NCBI RefSeq assembly: GCF_900168255.1 | Contig: NZ_LT799838.1 | Coordinates: 1,178,001 to 1,242,000 of the forward strand | Length of the DNA stretch: 64,000 nt | Direction of reading: 5' to 3' | From: Psychrobacter sp. DAB_AL43B | Lineage (GTDB): Bacteria; Pseudomonadota; Gammaproteobacteria; Pseudomonadales; Moraxellaceae | Part shown: positions 47,404 through 56,069 of the stretch, one piece after another | How the letters are laid out: each line of letters opens with the position of its first letter | Position numbering within the stretch: the first letter of the stretch is position 1 | The notes under the pieces: generated by a model | The model's input: the letters and a program-made list of their open reading frames with translations, nothing else | The model's database searches: none | What the model was told of the DNA's origin: nothing | Program-made: the position numbers and the translations under genes

Positions 47404-48438
47404 TTAATAAAAATTTCGAGACTTAGCTTCACTATCACGCGGGGTATCTCTAATCTCTAGGTAGCGATTTTGACACTGTTGCTGGTCGAACTCCTCGTTT
47501 TTGAGCTTCCTCTCTATAAAATTAATTGTATTATTAAGCGAATCTTTTCTAGTAGATAAAGCTGCTAGTTGATTTTTCTGAATAAATGGTAAAATATCTC
47601 CTTGGAAATACTTGAGCCATGCACAGGCTTCTACTGCATCAAAACTGTATGGGTCATAAGCCAGTATTTGCAGATATTGATAAGCTTTATCAGTATCTGC
47701 TAAGTTATTAGCTGGTACATCACCATAGAAATCATTTGTCCAATAAAATAGATAATCCAATAAGTATTCTTTTACCCTATTGAGTCTCGCTTTGTCAGCA
47801 TTTTTCATAAGCTGTGGGGATAGTTTGTCATATTCATCATCATCATCTCCGTAACTAAATAGAAACTTTTTTATATAAAACTGTTTGATCTCATTAGCAT
47901 TGATCTCTAATGCTTTTTCGAAGCAAAAGTCTTGGATTTCAAGAATTTCCTTTTTATCAACTTTAAGATCATTTCTAAAAAATTCGTCTGAGAAATTGAC
48001 ACTCCAAACATACACATCTGCACAGGCATATGGATAACCACGTTCGGCTAACTTGAATATGGTTTGATATCCTAAGTTTTTTACATCTTGTTCCTGTTCG
48101 TGCCACGTTTGATAAACTGCCCACACATATTTAGCATTTATTTCCTTAGGATCTTTAGCATATTGTTCTAATAAAGTCAGTTTATTCTCATCTTCATGCA
48201 TAAAATTAATATTACTGGCTCTTAAACTTAATGCTTCTTCATAACTCAAAGGTCGATCAGCTGGAAGATTAAGCTCTTGCTGAATCTCTGTAGGAGTTTT
48301 ACCAACTCCATTATCTAATGCCTCGTTGTCTTTGCTATACATTGCTTTCTCCTTAAATACGTTATTGGAACTGTCACAAGCGCTTATAATTGAAAGCAAC
48401 ACAATAGCTGTCATTGTCAATAGCATATGTGGATACAT
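47404..48438 (-). CDS. lipoprotein, candidate immunity protein of the VgrG-linked toxin
   Basis: Protein of 344 aa with a lipobox LSIISAC near residue 21, so it is anchored in a periplasm-facing membrane. The mature part is helical and acidic with Sel1/TPR-like repeats (about 90-280: AVYQTWHEQEQ, GYQTIFKLAERGYPYACADVY). It starts 12 bp after the VgrG fragment stop, so it is in the same transcription unit. A periplasmic lipoprotein right after a toxin-tipped VgrG is the usual place for immunity; the pairing is inference. Confidence 0.7.
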   Translation of the reverse strand: MYPHMLLTMTAIVLLSIISACDSSNNVFKEKAMYSKDNEALDNGVGKTPTEIQQELNLPADRPLSYEEALSLRASNINFMHEDENKLTLLEQYAKDPKEINAKYVWAVYQTWHEQEQDVKNLGYQTIFKLAERGYPYACADVYVWSVNFSDEFFRNDLKVDKKEILEIQDFCFEKALEINANEIKQFYIKKFLFSYGDDDDEYDKLSPQLMKNADKARLNRVKEYLLDYLFYWTNDFYGDVPANNLADTDKAYQYLQILAYDPYSFDAVEACAWLKYFQGDILPFIQKNQLAALSTRKDSLNNTINFIERKLKNEEFDQQQCQNRYLEIRDTPRDSEAKSRNFY

Positions 48439-48450
48439 AGCTTGTTTACC

Positions 48451-50778
48451 TTATTTAATAGGGGCACTATTGAAAATTCTAAAATGTCCTAACATTCTAC
48501 GCTCCGAACTCTTGCCTGTAATATTTTTCCATCTTGCACAGCTATATAATCTGGGGCTAGGTGAGTACCAAGTTAGTGAAGTTGGCGCATAAACTGTACC
48601 AATGTCTTTATGCTCAGAGAGAAACTGACCGATAGTTTTGGACGTACCATTGCCAGCATTACAAGACACAAGAATAAGGGTTTTGTTCTTTACATAACCC
48701 TGTTTTTCAATAAGATCTTTGACAAACGCACTAACTGCTTTCTTCTTTTCAGATGCAGTAGGATGTTGGCTGATATTAATATAGTTGCTACCTACTCTTA
48801 GACTTTTACTTGAAGCGTGAGCAAAAATGTAGAAATATTGATTAGGTAGATAACCATCATCTAAAATTTTTTTAATAGTGTCATGAAATGTTGTTTCATT
48901 AGCGGCAAATCCGTTTATATATTTGTAGTTGCCAGTACTGCCAGTTTTTGGCTTCAACTTAAGTAAATTGTTGAACGTAATTATTTTAGCACCATCAGGA
49001 ACAATAGGAACAATAGGAACTGAATCTAGCTCTCCACCATCTTTGATATACTGATCATAATCTTTTTTGAAGCTTGCATCTTTCAACTTTAACTCATCAA
49101 TTACCTTTTTCTCTGTACTTATCTCCTTTGCGGTTAATACTTTGCCTTTACCCTTACTAGCCGCTGCCGCAAAATCCTCTTCGACCAACACAGGTGGCAC
49201 AGCTCCTACATCTTGAGAGTAAGTACGGCCCATCTCAGGTAATATCTCAAATATCATATCTGGCTGATACTCATCAACCTTACCAGCACCATCAGATTTA
49301 CCTAACACTACATCACCTGTCAGCGCATCTATCAGGCGATAACGACGATTTCTTAATACTTTTCCTGTATCGTTATCAACTAAATAGTTATTTCGCTCAA
49401 TAACAGAATCAACAAACTGTAATACTTTAGTCTGAGACATACCCCCCGCAACCAGACTCTTCTTCACCGCCTTAACTTTAATCGTCCCCGGACACACCAA
49501 CTTAATACCGCTGTCATCTATCGTCAGTGATGCCCCTGCTGACGTTTGCAGCTTAATGCGCCTCGGACTGGAGATATTTAATTGTCCCGACTCACTACCA
49601 ATCGTCATACCTTGCTGGCTGTGCAATTGCAACTCACCGCCTTGGGCTTGTATCGCTAGTGGTTCTCTGTTTGCACTAATATGTAGACCTGACCCATTTT
49701 GATCACTACTGGCTTGACCACCAACCCCAGAGAGCGAGTCAATCGTATTTGCCGTCAGCATATAATTACCTGCCACCACATCCGACTGGGTGCTGCCTGA
49801 TTGTCTGACGATAGTTTTCGCTGTCCATAACGTATTATTAGCAGAGGCAAGGATACTGTCTTTACTGACCAGCATCACATCGGCTGCGCCCAATACTTCC
49901 GTATTTAGCGTCTCATCTATAATTTGAGCGCTGGTTTTAAAGGCCTCTATCGTTTGGTTGGCATTACTAAGTGCTGCCGTGGATTGCAAGTGCGCCTGCT
50001 TGGCCTCTTTGAAGGTCTCACTCAGCTCAGTGCCGATCTTAAGCTGGCGTTGTCCTGCATCATTGACCCACGCCGACTCATGCTCGCTTTGACTATGCCT
50101 GATACCAAAGGTGGAGAGCAGTACGCCTGACTCTCCGGTGATTTGCAAGCCATGGTCGCTTGCCAGATTAATACCTTGACCACTATCACTTGATTGATGA
50201 TTGCTATAGCGATGACGCAGTACGCCAAGCTCTAATATATGCTCATCAGGGGCAAAGGTGGCGCTAGAAGTGATGGTTGGCGTTTCAGCGTTGGCTTTGC
50301 TGCCTGTATTCACCGTCCACTGCAGTCCTATCTGCTTGGGCGTATCATCAAAGCTAAGCGTCACCTCAGAATCTGTTTTCAGTCCATACTGGGCAATACC
50401 CGTTAGCCAGCCACTGTGGCCGTCATTGTCATTAACTTGCGAGTGACCCAGACCATTACCATGCCATCTAGGAGAAGATCCGCCTTGCAGGTTGTGTCTA
50501 TTCGATAACCCAGCGTCACGAGTGGTAATGTCTTTCTCGTCCACATCACCCATACCGATACCGTCGAACAGTGATCGGCTAATCACCGGACTGTCAATAT
50601 CACCGTACCAGTGGTTAAGCAGTACCGATTGTCCAAGACGTGGAGCGAACTGCCAACCATGCGAAGCACCCGATGAGAGTTGTAATGCACGCAGCGGCGG
50701 GGTAGTGCCGTCATCGTGAGGGCTGATGCCTGACCAAACGGGCGTAGTAATGGTTTGTTGTAGGTTGTCAGTGCTGAC
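48451..50778 (-). pseudogene. vgrG: VgrG C-terminal fragment with caspase-like tip, 5' end cut by IS
   Basis: Frame open for about 775 codons from the IS edge (50778) to the stop; no start codon is available near the edge, the first internal one being GTG at 50586. It starts within the gp5 OB-fold (GWQFAPRLGQSVLLNHWYGDIDSP), followed by the VgrG DUF2345 needle region to about residue 385 counted from 50586. The gp27-like N-terminal base is absent. A linker with a transthyretin-like stretch follows. The tip (about residues 540-711) has FYIFAHAS with His590 and LILVSCNAG with Cys642, the His/Cys layout of caspase-like (clan CD or C80-type) peptidases. Toxin identity is inference. Confidence 0.75.
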
Positions 50779-50843
50779 TGTAGTGGCATAATAAATTAGG
50801 ACAGCACGTAAGAGGTTTATACTAACCCAAAGAGGAAAATAGT

Positions 50844-51155
50844 ATGACCAACAAACGCAATCAATATACCCGAGAATTTAAATTAGAAGCCATCAGCTTA
50901 GTTGTTGATCACAACCGCACCATACCTGATGTGGCCGATTCCTTAGGGATAGGTAAATCCACCTTGCAGAAATGGCTGAGTCAATACCGTCAAGAAATGA
51001 GTGGCCAAGCACCTAAAGTCGGCAACGCTTTAACGGATGAACAGCGAGAACTTCAAGAATTGCGCAAACAAGTTAAGCGGCTGACTATGGAGCGTGACAT
51101 TCTAAAAAAGGCTTCTGCTCTGCTGGCATTGGACAGTCTGAACGGCTATCGTTGA
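50844..51155 (+). CDS. IS3-family transposase OrfA
   Basis: Protein of 103 aa with an N-terminal helix-turn-helix (TREFKLEAISLVVDHNRTIPDVADSLGIGKSTLQKWL) and a C-terminal leucine-rich coiled coil (QELRKQVKRLTMERDILKKA). The slippery heptamer A-AAA-AAG lies near 51105 in the OrfA frame, in the right place for programmed -1 frameshifting into OrfB. Confidence 0.92.
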   Translation: MTNKRNQYTREFKLEAISLVVDHNRTIPDVADSLGIGKSTLQKWLSQYRQEMSGQAPKVGNALTDEQRELQELRKQVKRLTMERDILKKASALLALDSLNGYR

Positions 51156-52033
51156 TAAGAAATCTGGCAGAGCAAGATAAACAGGTGAGTAAAAGCCTTT
51201 TGTTCAAGCTGTTTGGCGTGATGAAAAGCAATTACTACTATGGCATGCAGCCCAAGCCCATCAGTCTTGAAACCGTCAAGCACAAGGCATTAATTCGTCA
51301 AATATTTAACGACTCAAAGCAATCAGCAGGCGCTCGCAGCATTGCCGCCATACTAATGAATGAACACGGCATCAAGCTGACCCGCTATATAGCAGGTAAA
51401 TTCATGGCGCAGATGGGGCTTAAAAGCTGTCAGTTAAAGATGCATAAATACAAGCACGCTGACGAGGCGCATAAAACGCATCACAATATCTTAAATAGAA
51501 ATTTCAGTCAAACAGCACCCAATCAAGTCTGGACGGGCGATGTCACATATATTCGTATCAAAGGCGGCTGGTGCTATTTAGCTGTTGTTTTAGATTTATA
51601 TGCCCGTCGTATTGTTGGCTTTGCCGTGTCAGATTCGCCTGACAGTATGCTGACAACCAAAGCGCTGCAGATGGCATATCAGACGCGCTTACAGCCAATT
51701 GGAGTGCTGTTTCACTCTGATCAGGGAACCCATTACACCAGTAAGAAGTTTGCTGAATCCGTGGCGAGTTGTGAAGGTATGACACAGAGTATGAGTCGTC
51801 GTGGTAATTGTTGGGACAACGCGCCTACTGAACGCTTCTTTAGAAGTTTTAAGACTGAATGGATGCCAAAGGGCGGTTATGAGAATATTACTGAAGCTAA
51901 GATCGCCATCAGTAATTATATCTGGGGCTATTATCAAACCGTGAGACCGCATACTTTCAACGATTATTTAACACCGCTAGAAAAAGAGAAACGATACTTT
52001 AATAAAAACCTCTTATCAGGTGTCCTAAATTAG
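51152..52033 (+). CDS. IS3-family transposase OrfB
   Basis: Integrase-core subunit of 293 aa, read in the -1 frame relative to OrfA and overlapping it by four bases (nominal TTG start). DDE residues lie in WTGDVTYIRIKGG, HSDQGTHYTSKK and NAPTERFFRSFKTEW. Expected to function as an OrfAB fusion. Identical to the copy at 59913-60794. Confidence 0.92.
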   Translation: MIRNLAEQDKQVSKSLLFKLFGVMKSNYYYGMQPKPISLETVKHKALIRQIFNDSKQSAGARSIAAILMNEHGIKLTRYIAGKFMAQMGLKSCQLKMHKYKHADEAHKTHHNILNRNFSQTAPNQVWTGDVTYIRIKGGWCYLAVVLDLYARRIVGFAVSDSPDSMLTTKALQMAYQTRLQPIGVLFHSDQGTHYTSKKFAESVASCEGMTQSMSRRGNCWDNAPTERFFRSFKTEWMPKGGYENITEAKIAISNYIWGYYQTVRPHTFNDYLTPLEKEKRYFNKNLLSGVLN

Positions 52034-52045
52034 TTGACCACTACA

Positions 52046-52380
52046 TACGCAGTCTGAACCAGTTAATTGAATACCGAGGTAAGCCTGTTCAAGTAAGGTG
52101 TGATAATGGACCTGAATACATCAGCAATGCACTAAAAGACTGGGCACTAGAACAAGGCATCATCTTAAGCTATATTGAACCTGACAATCCACAGCAAAAT
52201 GCTTATGTTGAACGCTACAACAGAACCATGCGCTATGATTGGTTAAACCAAGAGTTGTTTACCACTTTAGATCAAGTCCGTCAGCAAGCAGAGGACTGGT
52301 TGTACCACTATAATAATGAGCGCCCGAACATGGGCAATGGCCGCTTTACGCCGATACAGAAACTAAACCACGCAGCTTAA
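52046..52380 (+). pseudogene. C-terminal half of a split IS3-family transposase
   Basis: Open frame ending TAA at 52378. It reads RSLNQLIEYRGKPVQVRCDNG, then SYIEPDNPQQNAYVERYNRT and PNMGNGRFTPIQKLNHAA, the second D and the E of the DDE core of an IS3 transposase different from the two other IS3 types in the window. Its missing upstream part is at 61168-61290 on the opposite strand: joining the two across the TAC duplication restores the frame ...RVI-RSLNQ.... Confidence 0.9.
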
Positions 52381-52400
52381 TTCTATTTATTAGGTGTCTT

Positions 52401-52652
52401 ATGGTTGGGAGGATTACCGTTGGTATGCCTTTAGCCCGAGATGGTAAAACGACAATGGGTACTAAGGATAGACCAGTCGTCAGATGGGAAAAATTAACTA
52501 CTGACCAGACTCAAAGTGTTGCTTGCCTCACAAGATATTTACTTATTCATTATGGATTGGATCAATCTAATATAGCAGTGCATGAGGATGTTGCGGCTAA
52601 GACAGAAGGTGAAGGGAGGACAGTATACAATGCTATCAAAGACTATTTATAA
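52401..52652 (+). pseudogene. C-terminal fragment of an amidase-like effector
   Basis: Eighty-three codons: VGMPLARDGKTTMG, RWEKLTTDQTQSVACLTRYLL and IAVHEDVAAKTEGEGRTVYNAI resemble the C-terminal part of an N-acetylmuramoyl-L-alanine amidase (PGRP/Amidase_2 type), including the HEDVAAKT-GEG zinc-site region. The N-terminal half is missing; an IS3 remnant abuts it. A downstream lipoprotein overlapping its end suggests an effector/immunity pair whose effector is dead. Family identification is moderate. Confidence 0.55.
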
Positions 52653-53558
52653 AACTATAAGCGTATTATTAATTCTAGTATCTTTAGCTGCTTGTCAAGA
52701 GGAGGCTGAAGTTTACCAAACCTTATGTGTTGACACAGATACTACAGTTGCGAACGACATACCTGAAAAGGGTATTTTGTGGTCATTATCTACGGATGAT
52801 ATCAAACATCTGATTCCGTTAATTACGCAAGAGTCATCTCGAGACATTTATATTATGAATTCTATTACTACTTGCGCAATGGAATTTGATGATATTAAAG
52901 TAGATAATAATATTTGTAAAATTGACTTGAATGCTGGGGCTTATGGTTATGCAGAATGTAATGATGGCTCTAAATACAGTTTCGGATGCTATCAAGAAGA
53001 GTGTGATCAGTACTTTCCATTTCCCTTTGAAGACGAAAGAGTATCTGATACAGAACCTCATCTTGCAAATGAACCTAATCCAATTATTGGAAAAATATAT
53101 GCCGAAAACTATAAAAGCTACCTCAATAAAATGAATGGAAAATCTGTCGAAGGTAAAATAGCTGTAAAAATTTATTTTGAAAACTCAAATTCAGACAACT
53201 CAAGCTATGTTATTCGGTATGTGAGTAAAGATTCACCACTAAAAACAGCATCCAAGAGTACTTGAACGGTGTAACACTAGAGGAGGAAAAACTAGGGTTT
53301 GAAACAAGTAATTTTAGTAATGATAGCTTTCAGGTGAAAATTGAAAATAATGTTGCTTTTATAAATTTCAGTGCTAATGATTTAGCAAGGGATCTAGAAT
53401 CTCCTCAGCAAGTAATTGACTTCACCCATGCTATTAGCATGACCTCAGAGCAATTTGACACTGTCAACAGAACAGAGATTTGTGTTAATAATACTTATAA
53501 CTATCAAATGATTTTTTTTGCCAATGTAGATTCTGTAGACTGTCCTTTTAGCTTCTAG
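52630..53558 (+). pseudogene. frameshifted lipoprotein with C-terminal GerMN-like domain
   Basis: The first frame (52630-53265) starts MLSKTIYK with GGGAGGA upstream, and has lipobox LVSLAAC, so it is exported. Its last good residues are VIRYVSKDSPLK. The frame then drifts (TASKST, stop), while the next frame continues as NSIQEYLNGVTLEEEKLGFETS..., ending at 53558; this second part reads like a GerMN fold (INFSANDLARDL, HAISMTSEQFDTV). Adding one A to the A5 run at about 53241 joins the two. Candidate immunity lipoprotein for the amidase fragment; a sequencing error cannot be excluded. Confidence 0.7.
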
Positions 53559-55505
53559 ATCAACAATCTAGCTAATGACCTAAGCCCTGTTACCTCCATT
53601 CCTCAGTACGGTTACATCATCGCTCGCGATACTGGGGTTTGGGTATCCGCGCGTCTGCTAGAGTACTCCATTGCCTATTGCCCTTATCCCAGTTCTTTGT
53701 CCTTTGTCAGCAGCACCTATCATGGTCTCGCCCAAGCGCGTACTGGCAGCGCTACTACACCAAGTTATGACTCAAGTGTCAGCACTGACAATCTACAACA
53801 AACCATGACCACCCCCGTTTGGTCAGGCATCAGTCCTCACGATGACGGTACTACCCCGCCGCTACGTGCACTACAACTGTCATCGGGTAGCACTCATGGC
53901 TGGCAGTTCGCCCCGCGGTTGGGACAGTCAGTACTCCTTAACCATTGGTACGGTGATATTGACAGTCCCGTCATTAGCCGCGCACTGTTCGACGGTATCG
54001 GTATGGGCGATGTCGATGACAAAGACATCACCACTCGTGATAGCGGACTATCGAATAAACACAACTTACAAGGCGGATCTTCTCCTAGATGGCATGGTGG
54101 TGGCCTCGGTCATTCGCAAATCAATGACGATGATGGACACAGTGGCTGGCTATCAGGTATTGCCCAGTATGGATTGAGTTCTGATTCTGAGGTGAGCCTA
54201 AGCTTTGATGATACGCCAAACCAGATTGGTATGCAGTGGACGGTGAATACGGGCAGCAAAGCCAATGCTGAGACGCCAACCATCACTTCTAGCGCCACCT
54301 TTGCCCCTGATGAGCATGTATTAGAGCTTGGCATACTGCGTCATCGTTATAGCAACCATCAATCTAGCGATAGTGGCCAAGGGATTAATCTGGCAAGCGA
54401 TCATGGCTTACAAATCAGTGGCGAGTCAGGCGTGCTGCTCTCTACTTTCAGATTAAGACACAGCCAAACGGAGCATGAGTCAGCGTGGGTCAATGACGCC
54501 GGACAACGCCAGTTAAAACTGGGCATTGAACTGAGTGAAATCTTCAAGGAGGTCAAGCAGGCACACTTGCAATCTACGGCAGCACTTAGTAATACCAACC
54601 AAACGATAGAGGCCTTTAAAACCAGCGCACAAATTATAGATGAGACGCTAAATACGGAAGTGTTAGGCGCAGCCGATGTGACGCTGGTCAGCAAAGACAG
54701 TATCCTTGCTTCCGCAAGTAATACGCTATGGACGGCGAAAACAATAGTCAGACAATCAGGCAGCACCCAGTCGGATGTCGTGGCAGGCAATTATACGCTG
54801 ACGGCAAATACGATTGATTCGCTCTCTGGGGTTGGTGGTCAAGCCGATCGGTCAGGATTACATATCAGTGCCAATAGAGAGCCACTAGCGATACAAGCAC
54901 AGGGTGGTGAGTTGCAATTACACAGCCAGCAGTCGATGACGATTGGTAGTGAGTCGGGTCAGGTGAACCTGTCCAGTCCGAAGCGTATTAAGCTGCAAAC
55001 CTCAGCAGGAGCATCCATTACGATTGATGACAGCGGGATTAAGCTGGTGTGCCCGGGGACGATTAAGATCAAGGCGGTGAAGAAGAGTTTGGTGGCGGGG
55101 ACTAAGGTGAATGCGCCAGTGGTTGCTTTGCCAACTTCGGGGTTGTTTAGTCGTCGTTTTGATTTTAGCCAGCTATTAGAGGCAGATATATTAACAGCAG
55201 GTAGACAGTACAAAATCATTAATCGTTCTAAAGGAACAGAGTTTTACGATGTGTTACCTGAAGATGGTAGAACGCCTAGAATATTTGGAATTGAAGAAGA
55301 TGAGATTGAAATTGTTATTATTGGTCATGAGGATGCTGGAGAGCTCCTGATGATAGAAAATGAGATTGACAATAGTAATCATGACCATGAGGACGAGGAA
55401 TGCTGTGCTCCTGAAGAGGACGATGATACGACTGAATCTCAACCTGATTCATATACTAACTTAGATGACAATCTAGAGGATGACTACTATGAATTTGGTA
55501 ATTAA
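53559..55505 (+). pseudogene. vgrG: second VgrG C-terminal fragment with acidic tail
   Basis: Frame open for 648 codons immediately after the stop of the GerMN fragment (TAG 53556-53558); no ATG near its beginning, a TTG at 53697 being the first plausible start. It holds the end of the VgrG base domain (VWVSARLLEYSIAYCPYPSS, YHGLAQARTGSA), the gp5 OB-fold and the DUF2345 needle, and is about 90 percent identical by eye to the fragment at 48451-50778. The tip is different: a short linker and a very acidic tail (about 55400-55505), with no catalytic motif. Likely a displaced tip cassette. Confidence 0.75.
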
Positions 55506-56049
55506 TAATTTGTTTAAAACTGTACTCTTATCTTTAACATTAGCTGCCAGCTCTATCAGCTGTGTGAGTGCTAAGCCTTTGACCGAAGTTTCCAAAGTTT
55601 CAATAACGCCTGTCATTGTGCCAAAAAACCAAAGTAATTTAGAAACGAATCAAAATGTAAAACTAGAGTTTAATACCATTCATGATTCAAAAGGAACGTG
55701 CGATCAGGAAAATTTTGGATTTACTTGGCAGGACCTTGAAGATGATCTGGAGTATTACGGAATGGGATGGGACAAGATTAGCTGGCTAATGAGCCCTTAT
55801 TACTGTACTCAAGTAAGAACATTAGGCTTCAACAATGTAATAATTTACGAGCTATATGATAAAAACAGTCCATTGTATGTCTTTTATATATATGAAACAA
55901 AGAAAAACAAACGCGTTTTGGTAACAGTAACACGTACTAATTCTCTTCAACATATCTCAGAAGGTAAACGTAAGTACCTTGGAGACTTAGATAGTTTTTC
56001 AAAAGGAAAATTTATTCTTGATCAGTATATAGATGAACAAAGTTATTAA
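55489..56049 (+). CDS. small exported protein between VgrG and the effector
   Basis: About 186 aa. An ATG exists at 55480, but AGAGGA at 55474-55479 fits the ATG at 55489. The signal peptide (NNLFKTVLLSLTLAASSISCVSA) is clear, cut probably before KPLTEV. The mature part contains three to four cysteines and WQDLEDDLEYYGMGWDKISWLM. It overlaps the VgrG fragment end by 17 bp. No family recognised; a periplasmic immunity or accessory protein is likely by context. Confidence 0.65.
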   Translation: MNLVINNLFKTVLLSLTLAASSISCVSAKPLTEVSKVSITPVIVPKNQSNLETNQNVKLEFNTIHDSKGTCDQENFGFTWQDLEDDLEYYGMGWDKISWLMSPYYCTQVRTLGFNNVIIYELYDKNSPLYVFYIYETKKNKRVLVTVTRTNSLQHISEGKRKYLGDLDSFSKGKFILDQYIDEQSY

Positions 56050-56069
56050 AAATAATAAGTGGGGAAAGA

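Larger units (their letters stand above)
50779..52045 (+). mobile_element. IS3-family element, copy 1 (1,267 bp)
   Basis: Complete element with ends TGTAGTGG and CCACTACA; inner parts of the ends are also inverted (ATTAGGACAG / ACACCTAAATTAGT pattern). Both proteins are identical to those of the copy at 59901-61167, which lies in the opposite orientation. Flanks are GAC on the left and TAC on the right, so there is no target duplication around this copy; the TAC pairs instead with the flank of copy 2. Confidence 0.93.

Noticed and set aside
50583..50789. Short open frame reading across the IS edge into the vgrG fragment
   Set aside because: It is out of frame with VgrG and arises only from the IS junction.
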